A stretch of 64,000 nt of DNA from DAOMNO01 sp035443885 (lineage in GTDB: Bacteria > Planctomycetota > Phycisphaerae > Phycisphaerales > SM1A02): positions 1 to 64,000 of the forward strand of contig DAOMNO010000001.1 of NCBI GenBank assembly GCA_035443885.1, written 5' to 3'. The position numbers were made by a program, and so were the translations under genes. Under the pieces are notes generated by a model. It was not told the origin of the DNA, did no database searches, and was given only the letters and a program-made list of their open reading frames with translations. Positions 26,737 through 35,538 of the stretch are shown here, piece after piece (position 1 is the first letter of the stretch; every line of letters starts with the position of its first letter).

Positions 26737-29423
26737 CGTGCACGCTCCTCACCACCGCTGCGCGAGAGTGCGGCATGCAGCGCTCGCAATCTTGCACCCC
26801 ACGGGTCAGGCCCATAATCCGGGTAGAGCTGCACATGTTGTGCCATCACCTGACGCGCATGATCTATATCGATATCCGCTAGCAGCGTCAACATGCGCCA
26901 TCTTGCCTCAAACCACCCTTCCGTTCCAGCGGTCTGCCCCGCAGCGAGTCGCCGCCAGCAGTCCAGTGCAAATGCTTTGTCACCCAACTGCTCCCCCAGA
27001 ACCGCCGCAGCGTGAAGATATCCGGCGTTCCGTGGCTGCGCTTCGAGCAATCGCTGGTACAAGAACAAGGCTGCCCGCCCGCGTTCGAGATCACGATGCA
27101 TTTCGAAGAGCAACATCGAGGCTTCTGCGACGGCTTGGTGATACGCAATCACATTCGCATTCATTGAAGAAGACGATTCATCAAGCTCGAACTCTCGCAC
27201 AATACGCCCGCCGTAACGCACAATCATGTGGAGCAGTTCATCCAACGCGGCGCCGCTTGCAGGAGCGGATATTGATTTCCACCGGCGATGTGCTGCATGG
27301 AACATCGCACGCGAGCCAAGATCAGACCACGCAGCATCCCCACCGGCTGAAGCGCGCTCCCACAATCCATCCGCAATTTGGATCGCTGCTGCCATATCAC
27401 CTGCAAGCAGTCTCTCCTGTACGCGGCGATAATCCAGCTCATCAGCGATCGCATCAACGGATTCACCCGCTGACGTGATGCGCTCCAGCTCCGCAAGTGC
27501 TCGCTGCGCCGCGTCAAGTCGCTCAATACGCTCCGAGAGCGATACGTCCAGCACACGGCGAACATTGACAAGCCGACGAGCCGCCAGCGAATCCGGCACC
27601 GCCATGAGCGGCACGGCGACAGACAGAAAACGATCGCCATGCAACGCCCGCTGTGCTGCGCCAGCTTTGCGGTAGAGCGAATACAAGTACGCCGTAACGC
27701 GATGTCTTGCCGGTAGATAGGCATCATCATGCGGCGGAATTGCCAGCAATTGCTCGGCAAGTTCAATGCTGAGTTCTTCAGCCTCAATGGCGCGACGAAG
27801 CATCAATGTTCCCGCGTGCGGGCTGGAAGGATACTCCGCCAGGAACCGATCCATCAGATCGCGCTGCTCCGTCCGCAACGAAGCGTCTCGCGAAGCTACT
27901 GCATCAGACTCGAACAGCCGATCAAGCGAGACGATCGCCATCCAATGTGACTCCGACGCTTCGCCGGGAGACAAGCCTTCGCAAGAACGCACAAACTCCT
28001 GCCATGCTGTCGCGTACTGCCTGCTGTAGAACATCGCCCATGCGATCAATCGACGCGAAACCGCTTCCGCTGCGGAATGCGACTCATGCCGCCGATCGGC
28101 TTCAGCGGACATCGCGCTCGCCAAGCCAAGCCTGAGCTGTTCAATCGCATTGCGATAAAGACGCGTGGCGTCTTCTGATGCGGCTTCGGCTGCGGATGCT
28201 TCATGCAGTGCGCGAGCTTCGCGATAGAGCAGCAGGCCGCGTACGAAGTGCAGTGCAAAACCAGTTTCCCCGCCGGGTGTACCCAGCGCATCAACCCCAT
28301 AGCGTTCCGCAAGTTCAAGCACCTGCTGCAACTCACCTCTCGCGGCCAGTTCCGCCAGAGCGATCTGCACCATGCGCTGTGCTTCACGCGAACCATGTTC
28401 GCCCTCAATCGCATACACGGCGATGAGCCTGAGCCACGATGTCGGTATTGCTCGCTCACTGGCGATAAGCTCCTGCAATTCCTGTAGCGCCTGTGCGAAT
28501 CGGCGATGCTCCATCCGCACCACGAGACGCCACACGGGGGTCTGCTCGCGAACGACCGATGCAGCGGCTTCATGTTCCAGCAACGCAAGCCACCGCAGCG
28601 CATCGACATCTGAAGTCGTTAGTGAACGGCAGAGCGCCATGCCGAGAATCGAACGAGCGAAGGATTCAACCTGCCTGAGGTCGATAGAAACTGATTCAGG
28701 ATCGACATTCGGGCCTTCCACTCGCAGGAGCTGGGCAAAGAGCCGCTCCGCTTTCTTCGCAGATTCTGCTGACCGCGGCTCGGTGAGCAGCGATTGATAG
28801 TACATCGCCCACGCGGTGATGAATCGACAGCCTGCATGTAGCTGATGAAGCTGCTCCGCTCGTTCGGAAAGTGAAGTAGCTTCGTTGCCTGTGCTGCGTG
28901 CGATGCGGCGATCAATTTGTGAGAGCGTACGATCGAAGTACGCTTCCAATGCTTCGAGACGAGGGACAAGTTCAGCGAACATCGCACGAGCGCGACTCAC
29001 ATCTTCACTGGCAGTTCGCCGCAAACGCACGTCTTCTGCAAGTCGTTCCGCTTCTCGATACGCCGTGCGCAACAGCGCGAGACGCAGCTCTTCTGCACCT
29101 TCAGAGGCGGATTCCAGCAGACGGCTGCTTCTGGCTTCGATTCGCTTCCGTGCTTCGTCATCCTTGATCGAATCAAGTAGCATTGCATAGACCGCAGCGA
29201 GGCGCAGCATGAGCTGATCGCGAGCTTCGCCTTCGGAAGTGGCGACAAGCGATTCCAGGTGAACGGCAAGCAGTTCCGTAAGTCCATGCCGTTCCAGATA
29301 TGCCGCGACATCATCCGCACCCGTCGCACTGCGCACGGGAAGTAAGGTCAGCATCAATGCGACCAGCAACAGGCCTGTCGCAAAGCCTCGCTTCAGGATG
29401 TGAGCGTCAATCCTGCGGCACAT
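26733..29423 (-). CDS. 896-aa exported TPR-like helical repeat protein
   Basis: N-terminal signal or anchor (FATGLLLVALMLTLLPVRS, about 14-32), then about 860 residues of helix-rich sequence with TPR- or SEL1-like character, for example LLMFEMHRDLERGRAALFLY-type and AAVLGEQLGDKAFALDCWRR-type pairs toward the C-terminus, which look like tetratricopeptide repeats. Predicted periplasmic scaffold. The start overlaps the end of the upstream ExbD gene by 17 bases and the stop overlaps the next start by 4, so the gene is fixed inside the operon. Function unknown; in other ExbBD-TPR clusters such proteins serve as periplasmic partners (inference). Confidence 0.75.
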   Translation of the reverse strand: MCRRIDAHILKRGFATGLLLVALMLTLLPVRSATGADDVAAYLERHGLTELLAVHLESLVATSEGEARDQLMLRLAAVYAMLLDSIKDDEARKRIEARSSRLLESASEGAEELRLALLRTAYREAERLAEDVRLRRTASEDVSRARAMFAELVPRLEALEAYFDRTLSQIDRRIARSTGNEATSLSERAEQLHQLHAGCRFITAWAMYYQSLLTEPRSAESAKKAERLFAQLLRVEGPNVDPESVSIDLRQVESFARSILGMALCRSLTTSDVDALRWLALLEHEAAASVVREQTPVWRLVVRMEHRRFAQALQELQELIASERAIPTSWLRLIAVYAIEGEHGSREAQRMVQIALAELAARGELQQVLELAERYGVDALGTPGGETGFALHFVRGLLLYREARALHEASAAEAASEDATRLYRNAIEQLRLGLASAMSAEADRRHESHSAAEAVSRRLIAWAMFYSRQYATAWQEFVRSCEGLSPGEASESHWMAIVSLDRLFESDAVASRDASLRTEQRDLMDRFLAEYPSSPHAGTLMLRRAIEAEELSIELAEQLLAIPPHDDAYLPARHRVTAYLYSLYRKAGAAQRALHGDRFLSVAVPLMAVPDSLAARRLVNVRRVLDVSLSERIERLDAAQRALAELERITSAGESVDAIADELDYRRVQERLLAGDMAAAIQIADGLWERASAGGDAAWSDLGSRAMFHAAHRRWKSISAPASGAALDELLHMIVRYGGRIVREFELDESSSSMNANVIAYHQAVAEASMLLFEMHRDLERGRAALFLYQRLLEAQPRNAGYLHAAAVLGEQLGDKAFALDCWRRLAAGQTAGTEGWFEARWRMLTLLADIDIDHARQVMAQHVQLYPDYGPDPWGARLRALHAALSRSGGEERAR

Positions 29424-29823
29424 ACGTCACCTGCTGAAAACCGACATCTCGCGCAACCTGAATCGCAGCGACGGCGAACCCCACGGGAATCTGATTGTGA
29501 ACATTGACAAAGAGGCCGTCGTCGTGGCGAAGCCCTCGCAGCGCTTCCGCCAGTTCATCGCGGCCCTGCATCACGCGCGAACCAAGTCGATACGAAGGAT
29601 AACCATCCAATGAAAGCACTTCCAGAATCTGCGGCTGGAAATCACTCGCTGCCTCGGCGCTGGTTTGTGTCTGCAGCGTGGGACTGAGGCGATCTTCAGG
29701 GCGAATCAGCACCGTCGTCAGAATGAAATACAGCAACAGCAAAAACGTCACATCAATCATGCTCGTCAGGTTGAGCGTGATGCGCTCGATGCGACGCCTG
29801 GATTGACGGGAACGTTTATTCAT
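29407..29823 (-). CDS. ExbD/TolR-family protein, second copy
   Basis: A 138-aa bitopic inner-membrane protein. A basic N-terminal tail (NKRSRQSRRRIER) precedes LNLTSMIDVTFLLLLYFILT, which has the single membrane helix with the conserved Asp (about residue 24) used for proton-driven motion in ExbD/TolR. About 95 periplasmic residues follow with the ExbD fold. It is clearly different in sequence from the first ExbD copy upstream, so the pair is not a recent duplication. Lies 48 bases after the first ExbD gene. Confidence 0.85.
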   Translation of the reverse strand: MNKRSRQSRRRIERITLNLTSMIDVTFLLLLYFILTTVLIRPEDRLSPTLQTQTSAEAASDFQPQILEVLSLDGYPSYRLGSRVMQGRDELAEALRGLRHDDGLFVNVHNQIPVGFAVAAIQVARDVGFQQVTYVPQD

Positions 29824-29871
29824 CTGCCTCGTGAACGAACGACACTGTTGACTCGCAAAACCGATCGACTC

Positions 29872-30291
29872 CTAAGGAACTTCGGTGGCGATGCGTGCAT
29901 TGCCGACGCCTGCTCGACGAAGACGGGACATCACTTGATTGAGAAAGACAGAGTCGGCTTCGCGATCGGCGCGCACCAGCACCTTCGCACCCGGACCGCC
30001 GCTTGAGCCGGTCATGTTTTCACGCACGAGTTCGATCATCTGATCGACGCCGACGATTTTGTCACCCACGATGATCGAACCGTCCTTCAGGATGTTGATG
30101 ACGATGCCCGCTTCTTCCGGTGCGCGTTGCCGCTCGCCGGGTTCACGCGGCAAATCGACTTCGGCTCGCGTCATGCGTGCGAACTGTGCCGTCGTCATGA
30201 AGAAGATGATGAGCAGGAACACCACGTCGATCATCGGCGTGAGCTCGATGGGCAACACCCGCTGCGGATGGCTTCTGCGCATCGGCCTCAT
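29872..30291 (-). CDS. ExbD/TolR-family protein, first copy
   Basis: A 139-aa bitopic inner-membrane protein. The membrane helix LTPMIDVVFLLIIFFMTT carries the conserved Asp (about residue 22). The periplasmic part ends with VLVRADREADSVFLNQVMSR, the typical ExbD/TolR motif for the last helix. It should form the proton-conducting stator unit with the ExbB-like protein, whose gene overlaps its start by 4 bases. Confidence 0.9.
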   Translation of the reverse strand: MRPMRRSHPQRVLPIELTPMIDVVFLLIIFFMTTAQFARMTRAEVDLPREPGERQRAPEEAGIVINILKDGSIIVGDKIVGVDQMIELVRENMTGSSGGPGAKVLVRADREADSVFLNQVMSRLRRAGVGNARIATEVP

Positions 30292-31025
30292 AACGCGGCT
30301 CCCGCGCGAGCAGGCGACGCAGGACGCGCCGCAGCCAGTGAAGCAGCAGCCGCACCCGTTGCCGGCGGCGATTCCAGATGCAGCACGAGACGCTCAATCT
30401 CAAGGCTCGCCTCTGAAGCAAACGCATCGATGCGATTGCGGAAGTACGTGAACAGCGCGATGCACGGAATCGCCAGCGTCAGACCCATCAACGTGGTTAC
30501 CAGCGCAAGACTGATGCTTCGCGCGAGTGCTTCATGATTTGTCGCGGCGCTCTGGGAAATAACCTCAAATGCGCCGACCATGCCGACGACCGTGCCAAGC
30601 AGACCCAGCAGCGGTGCGATCGCGCCGACAACGCCCAGCGCATCGGTTGAGCGGTACAGTCTTGCCGTCTGGTCTTCACTTGCTTCTTCTATCGCGTTCT
30701 TGATCTCAAAAGCACCGAATGCTGATCGCTGATATCGCGTGAGGCCAGAAGCCAGAATGCGCGTAAGGTACGAGTCCCGCACGGGGTCCAGACAATACTC
30801 CAGTGCACCGCCGACATCGCCGTGCGCGAGCATGGCATCGAGTTCGACCACTTGCGCGGGCGGAATGAGCGCAACACGGCGAATCTGCACAAAGTGCATC
30901 ACCACGAGCGCCAGCGCGCCGACACTCAGCGCGATGATGATGTATCCAATGAGGCCACCGCTCTGAACGGTCTGCAGCCACGTCATCCCTGCCGCGTCAT
31001 CCTGTGCCAAAGCGATCCAACTCAT
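30288..31025 (-). CDS. MotA/TolQ/ExbB-family proton channel protein
   Basis: A 245-aa polytopic inner-membrane protein. Three membrane segments: about 24-44 (GLIGYIIIALSVGALALVVM), about 128-152 (ALGVVGAIAPLLGLLGTVVGMVGAF) and about 170-192 (LARSISLALVTTLMGLTLAIPCI). The PLLGLLGTVVGM and LVTTLMGLTLAIP motifs are diagnostic of ExbB/TolQ. With ExbD it forms the ion-driven motor that powers TonB- or TolA-type proteins. The gene overlaps both neighbours by 4 bases, so it is translationally coupled to the exported 383-aa protein and to ExbD. Confidence 0.92.
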   Translation of the reverse strand: MSWIALAQDDAAGMTWLQTVQSGGLIGYIIIALSVGALALVVMHFVQIRRVALIPPAQVVELDAMLAHGDVGGALEYCLDPVRDSYLTRILASGLTRYQRSAFGAFEIKNAIEEASEDQTARLYRSTDALGVVGAIAPLLGLLGTVVGMVGAFEVISQSAATNHEALARSISLALVTTLMGLTLAIPCIALFTYFRNRIDAFASEASLEIERLVLHLESPPATGAAAASLAAARPASPARAGAAL

Positions 31026-32173
31026 GGGTTCTCCGTTGTTGTGTGTCGATCCGTTCGTCCTGAGGACAGCTCAAAAGCTGGCGAATGAACGGGGTGATGC
31101 GAATATCGGCGATCCAGTTCAGCTCGCAATGAAGATGCTCCAGCCACACTCGAAACAGGCTTGCGTTCCAGCATGTGAATCACCTGCGCCACCGCGAGGC
31201 CGGAGAGATAAAACTGCGAATCATTGAACCGTGCGGGAAGATGAAGCAGATGCACCGCGCCGCGTGCGGTGCGTTCCGGCTCATCTTCCCACAGAAGTGA
31301 AAGCCCCAGCGCGTATCGGCCCCATGCTTCCACCCACGCAGACGGCGCATCACCTGAACCGTCCATCAATCGAGCAATCGCGCCGCGTGCTAGCTCACGT
31401 GCGCCAGGCTCCGCAGCGCCGGCCTGCACCAGATCGCGCAGCAACGCAACGCCCGGATGGCGCGCCGTCGCGCCACGCGGCTCCGCGAATACTGCATCCT
31501 GCCACGGTCCGTGCATCTGCTGACGAATGGACTGCCTATACAACGAGGCCAGTGATGCGATCACCTCGTCGCCCCGCGCATCGTAGCTTGCCAGTTCCTG
31601 TTCCAACCGGCGCGTTGTGGGCGACGCAAGCCACGCGGGCGGCAACTGCACACAAAGGGCCGTCGCGTCATCAATCAACGCAGGCATCGCGCGGTAACTC
31701 TCCGTATTGATTCCCGCTCGTCGCATTCGCGCAGCTTCCAGCGCGGGGATCAGCGCGAGGGCCGGGTCCAGCCGAGCAAGCCTGCATCGTGCGAGTCCTT
31801 CTGCGATCACCAGCGCGGTTTCATCCGTTCTGCCGCGTGAAAGCTCGAAGTGCCGCTCGAAAATACCTTCCGCCAGCGCGTAATCCCCCCGTTCAAGCCT
31901 TGATCGCGCCCGCCAGAGTTCTTCCGCCAGCTTCATCCGCTGCTCGAAGTCATCGCCCGCAGGCCGAGGCGTTACGCTTCGCACCCGATCCCACGGCACA
32001 AGCTGCGCCGCGCCGCCGCGCGTTCGCACGCGCACGCCAGCATCCTCAATCGTGATTTCACCTTCCAGTGAAGGCGCGCCGCCGCGACGCTCAACCACAT
32101 CCCCGCGCGCATGAGACGCGCAGGCCTGAACCGCCACAATCGCCGCGATGAACCAACCCATTTTCACCATCAT
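31022..32173 (-). CDS. Exported protein of the VWA-ExbBD operon
   Basis: A 383-aa protein with an N-terminal signal (MGWFIAAIVAVQACASHARG). The first part (about 30-75) reads like a small beta domain (GEITIEDAGVRVRTRGGAAQLVPWDRVRSV), a pattern I have seen in planctomycete proteins linking an operator-like strand pair to helical repeats. The rest is Ala/Arg-rich and helical (LAEELWRARSRLERGDYALAEGIFERHFE looks TPR-like). No family recognised. It overlaps the VWA gene and the ExbB gene by 4 bases on either side. Confidence 0.7.
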   Translation of the reverse strand: MMVKMGWFIAAIVAVQACASHARGDVVERRGGAPSLEGEITIEDAGVRVRTRGGAAQLVPWDRVRSVTPRPAGDDFEQRMKLAEELWRARSRLERGDYALAEGIFERHFELSRGRTDETALVIAEGLARCRLARLDPALALIPALEAARMRRAGINTESYRAMPALIDDATALCVQLPPAWLASPTTRRLEQELASYDARGDEVIASLASLYRQSIRQQMHGPWQDAVFAEPRGATARHPGVALLRDLVQAGAAEPGARELARGAIARLMDGSGDAPSAWVEAWGRYALGLSLLWEDEPERTARGAVHLLHLPARFNDSQFYLSGLAVAQVIHMLERKPVSSVAGASSLRAELDRRYSHHPVHSPAFELSSGRTDRHTTTENP

Positions 32174-33237
32174 GGGCCTCCATCCGGCACATAGCGGTAC
32201 ACACCGCCAGAGTCCTTCGCGATCTGGCGGAGCAGTTCTTCACTGCCTGCATCACCAAACGCGATCGTGTGAATCACCACGCGCTTGCCACGACTGTTGA
32301 GAGCGCGCACTTCCTGTGCTGAGAAATCAGTAATGATGCCATCGGTCATAAAGAAGATGACATCAGGCCGCACATCCAGCGCAAAGACGGCTTCAAAGGC
32401 TGGCTTTGGCACGGTGCCGCCGCTGGCCGTTACATCGGAAAGCCACCGCACAAATGGCGCGATATGGCCTCGCTTCGCGGGAATCCACCCGTTCTGCATG
32501 GGCGGCTCCAGCACCATCGTTGAGAAGAACACCACATGGAAATACGCATAGTCAGGCAATGCCTGCACCGATCGCGCCAGTTCCCGAATTGCAATCGTCA
32601 TGCGATTGCCATCGTCCATCGAACCAGAACGATCGACGATGTACGCGAAGCGCGTGCCGCGACCAGAGACCCCGAAATAACTCGTGCCGCCCCCGCCGCC
32701 ACCGAGGCCGCTGTCGCCTGAGCCGCTATCGCCGCTCCCGCCGAGCGAGTCCACCTGCTCGCCACCCAACACGCGCAGGTCCGCCTCAATCGCAACAAGG
32801 TCCACCACACGCATGTCTTCATCAAGCGAAACCTCACTCAGGTCCGTCGGCTCCCGTGCGGACACATTGTCAAAATCGGCATCGCCCAGCGGAATCAGGT
32901 CTTCCGCATCGAGAATCGCCACATCGAATGCCGCGTGCGTCGCGCCGGGGTGCCCCGCATCGCTGGACCGGAAGTGCAGATAAAGAATCAACCCCAGATG
33001 GCAGATGAGCGAGATGACGAGGCCCGCCGTCAGCAGTCGCCTGCGCTTCCGCGCGACGGTGTATTCCCGCTCCCACTGGAGCCGCCGCAAGAGGTCGCGG
33101 TATTGCTGCACCTCGACTCGCAGCTTCCAAAGCTCCTGCTCCACGCCGCGCACATTGACCGCGCCGCCCCCCTGCCTGCCCCCAGATTCACCGGGGTCAT
33201 TGGGTCTCTGCATGGCGGGGTTCACGTGTGAAGTCAT
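32170..33237 (-). CDS. TonB-like membrane-anchored VWA protein
   Basis: First gene of an eight-gene operon. From the ATG at 33237 it has 355 aa; a GTG at 33264 is also possible and neither has a clear Shine-Dalgarno. In the longer numbering, residues 38-76 form a cytosolic helix, 77-98 a membrane helix (LLTAGLVISLICHLGLILYL) with a Ser-x-x-x-His motif at 85 and 89, the same signature TonB uses to contact ExbB/ExbD. A periplasmic linker contains an acidic part (120-165) and a Gly/Ser-rich tract (174-193). A VWA domain follows (about 204-360) with an intact MIDAS: DRSGS (211-215), a Thr in ASGGTVPKP and Asp in FMTDG. The VWA domain stands where TonB carries its C-terminal domain. Confidence 0.85.
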   Translation of the reverse strand: MTSHVNPAMQRPNDPGESGGRQGGGAVNVRGVEQELWKLRVEVQQYRDLLRRLQWEREYTVARKRRRLLTAGLVISLICHLGLILYLHFRSSDAGHPGATHAAFDVAILDAEDLIPLGDADFDNVSAREPTDLSEVSLDEDMRVVDLVAIEADLRVLGGEQVDSLGGSGDSGSGDSGLGGGGGGTSYFGVSGRGTRFAYIVDRSGSMDDGNRMTIAIRELARSVQALPDYAYFHVVFFSTMVLEPPMQNGWIPAKRGHIAPFVRWLSDVTASGGTVPKPAFEAVFALDVRPDVIFFMTDGIITDFSAQEVRALNSRGKRVVIHTIAFGDAGSEELLRQIAKDSGGVYRYVPDGGP

Positions 33238-33350
33238 ACGAATCGAGCCGACACGGGTTTCCACTCTGTTCAGGGATGATAAGTCCGTCTTTCCGATGGG
33301 GCATCATCCGCCCAACCCACCATCGATCTCACCCATAGATACGCGGCTGC

Positions 33351-33379
33351 TTGACCATTCTTGCGCCAGCGTGTCCAAT
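33351..33379 (+). promoter_or_regulatory. Possible sigma-70 promoter for pyrH
   Basis: TTGACC (33351-33356), a 17-base spacer and TCCAAT (33374-33379) lie 40 bases before the pyrH ATG, in the gap shared with the divergent VWA operon. The -35 is close to consensus; the -10 is weaker. Confidence 0.4.
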
Positions 33380-33418
33380 TGTTTTGTGGAAGTCACAAAA
33401 ATCAGGACCCGCCCCGCC

Positions 33419-34165
33419 ATGCAGGATGCTCAAACCCCCGTTTACCGCCGCGTCATCCTCAAAATCAGCGGCGAATCGTTCTGCAAGCCGGGCGAATTCG
33501 GCATCGATCCCGAAGAACTCGCACTCATTGCGCATGAAATCGTCGATGCGGTGAGGGGCGGCACAGCGAATGCCTCGCCACCGCAGATCGCCATCGTCGT
33601 CGGCGGCGGAAACATCATTCGCGGCGGCGTCCTCGCAGAAACAGGCACCATCCACCAGTCCAATGCGGACTACATGGGCATGCTCGGCACGGTCATCAAC
33701 GGCGTGGCCCTGCGCGAAGCGATCGAGAACCTCGGCCAGCCGGCCCGCCTCATGTCCGCCCTCGCCATCCCCGCTGTCGCTGAGCCGTTCATCCGCGCCC
33801 GTGCTCTGCGTCACTTCGAGAAAGGCCGCGTGCTGATCCTCGCAGCAGGCACCGGCAACCCGTTCTTCACCACCGACACCTGCGCCGCCCTGCGCGGCGC
33901 GGAACTCGGCGCGGACGTGGTGCTGAAAGCAACGAAGGTGGATGGCGTGTATTCCGCTGACCCCAAGAAGAACCCCGCAGCCACGCGCTATGAAACGCTC
34001 ACCTTCGCGGAAGCAGTCAAGAAGCAACTCGGCGTGATGGACCTGACCGCCCTCACCATGTGCATGGAACACAACCTGCCGGTGGTGGTGTTCGACTTCA
34101 AAGTGAAGGGGAACATCCGGCGCGTGGTCAGGGGCGAGCGCGTGGGGACGTTGGTGACGAATTGA
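33419..34165 (+). CDS. pyrH: UMP kinase
   Basis: A 248-aa cytosolic amino-acid-kinase-family enzyme that phosphorylates UMP to UDP with ATP in pyrimidine synthesis. The ATG at 33419 gives the usual short N-terminus before YRRVILKISGESF. Conserved parts include GGGNIIRGG, the NADYMGMLGTVINGVAL stretch, PFFTTDTCAALRGAEL, the KATKVDGVYSADPKK motif and the end RRVVRGERVGTLV. Length matches the bacterial family (about 240 aa). It is a stand-alone gene here, without the tsf or frr neighbours found in many bacteria. A longer open frame upstream has no family sequence. Confidence 0.95.
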   Translation: MQDAQTPVYRRVILKISGESFCKPGEFGIDPEELALIAHEIVDAVRGGTANASPPQIAIVVGGGNIIRGGVLAETGTIHQSNADYMGMLGTVINGVALREAIENLGQPARLMSALAIPAVAEPFIRARALRHFEKGRVLILAAGTGNPFFTTDTCAALRGAELGADVVLKATKVDGVYSADPKKNPAATRYETLTFAEAVKKQLGVMDLTALTMCMEHNLPVVVFDFKVKGNIRRVVRGERVGTLVTN

Positions 34166-34389
34166 CCCCCAGCACCTTCGTTTAACCGCGACGCGCAGCG
34201 GAGCGTTCTGGCGACGAAGCATCGACACTCTGCGGACTTCATCCCCGGATGCTGACGTGTGGTATAGATACAAAGGTGGATAGAGCGCGGTGAAACGTCC
34301 TGCTCTCGCGAGTATAACGGCGTTGCCATGCAGTTTGACGTTAACGCAAGTATGATGACCTCTGGCAGGGTGACATCAGGAGCCTCCTT

Positions 34390-34836
34390 ATGCTCAGAAT
34401 CATCGCAGGCATCATCGCAGGCTACGTTGCGATGGCTCTTCTCGTCATTGCGACATTTTTCATCACCATTCAGGCGATGGGCTGGGATGGTGTGCTCCAG
34501 CCAAACTCCTATTGGACGACGGACACGTTCAACTACATCGTGCTGGCAGGTGGTTTCGTCGGTGCGATCGTCGGCGGCATGGTGTGCACGCTCATCGCGC
34601 GGAATGGAAAAGCAGTGTTCGCTCTTGTTGCGATCGTGCTGGCGTTTGGCATCGGTGGCGCAGTCATGAACATGAACAGACCCGACCCTCCCGCTCGAAC
34701 TAGCGAGATCACCCTGGAAGACCTGAACGCGCATGGCAAGGAGCCAACGTGGTATGGGTTCGGCAAGATTGTGATCGCTGCGGCTGGCCTGCTGATCGGG
34801 TCGAGTCTCGTTTCAAGGAAGAATGCAGTGCGTTAG
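34390..34836 (+). CDS. Small polytopic membrane protein of unknown function
   Basis: A 148-aa protein with four predicted membrane helices (about 4-28, 50-70, 76-94 and 126-142). A strong Shine-Dalgarno (AGGAG, about 8 bases before the ATG) supports expression. Residues 96-120, with MNRPDPPARTSEITLEDLNA, form a polar loop. No family recognised. The convergent bioY gene ends 43 bases away. Confidence 0.6.
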   Translation: MLRIIAGIIAGYVAMALLVIATFFITIQAMGWDGVLQPNSYWTTDTFNYIVLAGGFVGAIVGGMVCTLIARNGKAVFALVAIVLAFGIGGAVMNMNRPDPPARTSEITLEDLNAHGKEPTWYGFGKIVIAAAGLLIGSSLVSRKNAVR

Positions 34837-34879
34837 CTGTCACTGGCGAGGTGAAACGCCCCACGAGCCACAGTTACCC

Positions 34880-35482
34880 TCACCTGCCGACGATCTTCCA
34901 CGCCAACGGCATCAACGCGGTGGCGAGCGCGACCTTCATCGCGCAGCCGGGCATAAACGGCACAAACCCAACTGCAAACACCGTCTCCCAGCCAACGAAC
35001 AGGCTCAGCCACAATAGGCCTGGCACGTACAGCGCAGCAAGGCCAAGCAGCATCGCAGCGGCGGTCGTGTGCGGGCGGCGGTCCCAGCCTCGCTCTGCGA
35101 GCAGACCGGTTACGAACGCCGCAGCAATAAAGCCAATGAGATATCCGCCGGTGTGGCTGACGAACCACGCTGCCCCGCCTGCGCCGCCCGCGAAGACGGG
35201 CGCCCCCGTCGCACCGAGTGCGAGGTAAGCAATCACGGCAGCAGCGCCCCGCTTCGCACCGAAGAGCGCGCCAACCAACAGAACGGCAAATGTCTGGCCA
35301 GTGATCGTTACGGGCGAAATCGCAAGTCGAATCTCAAGTTGCGCTGCAAGCGCGATGAGTGCGACCCCGCCGAGCATGAGCGCGATGTTGTACGCAGCGC
35401 GGCGAGAAACGGAATGATCGAGCGCGAATGGCGCGGGGCGCAGCGCATCGACAAGCGTCGGCATGGCGAATGTCTGACTCAT
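34880..35482 (-). CDS. bioY: BioY-family biotin transporter (ECF substrate-binding subunit)
   Basis: A 200-aa inner-membrane protein with about six helices. The family motifs PVTITGQTFAVLLVGALFG, the ATGAPVFAGG segment and the HTGGYLIGFIAAAF motif are all present, with the length usual for BioY. BioY binds biotin and works alone or with the ECF module (EcfT/EcfA), which is not in the window. It is preceded on the same strand by an MFS-type permease gene. Confidence 0.92.
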   Translation of the reverse strand: MSQTFAMPTLVDALRPAPFALDHSVSRRAAYNIALMLGGVALIALAAQLEIRLAISPVTITGQTFAVLLVGALFGAKRGAAAVIAYLALGATGAPVFAGGAGGAAWFVSHTGGYLIGFIAAAFVTGLLAERGWDRRPHTTAAAMLLGLAALYVPGLLWLSLFVGWETVFAVGFVPFMPGCAMKVALATALMPLAWKIVGR

Positions 35483-35538
35483 GGTGCGGCATCATCGCCG
35501 ACAGCGTGCGAACGAGCAACCGAGCTGGGTGCGACCGG

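Noticed and set aside
29407..31025. Zorya defence stator (ZorAB) or flagellar MotAB
   Set aside because: The ExbB-like protein and ExbD proteins are short, without the long ZorA tail or the peptidoglycan-binding ZorB domain, and no helicase or nuclease genes are near.
32680..32760. Tandem repeat in the VWA gene
   Set aside because: It is a Gly/Ser/Asp linker with irregular codon repeats, explained by protein composition, not a DNA repeat array.
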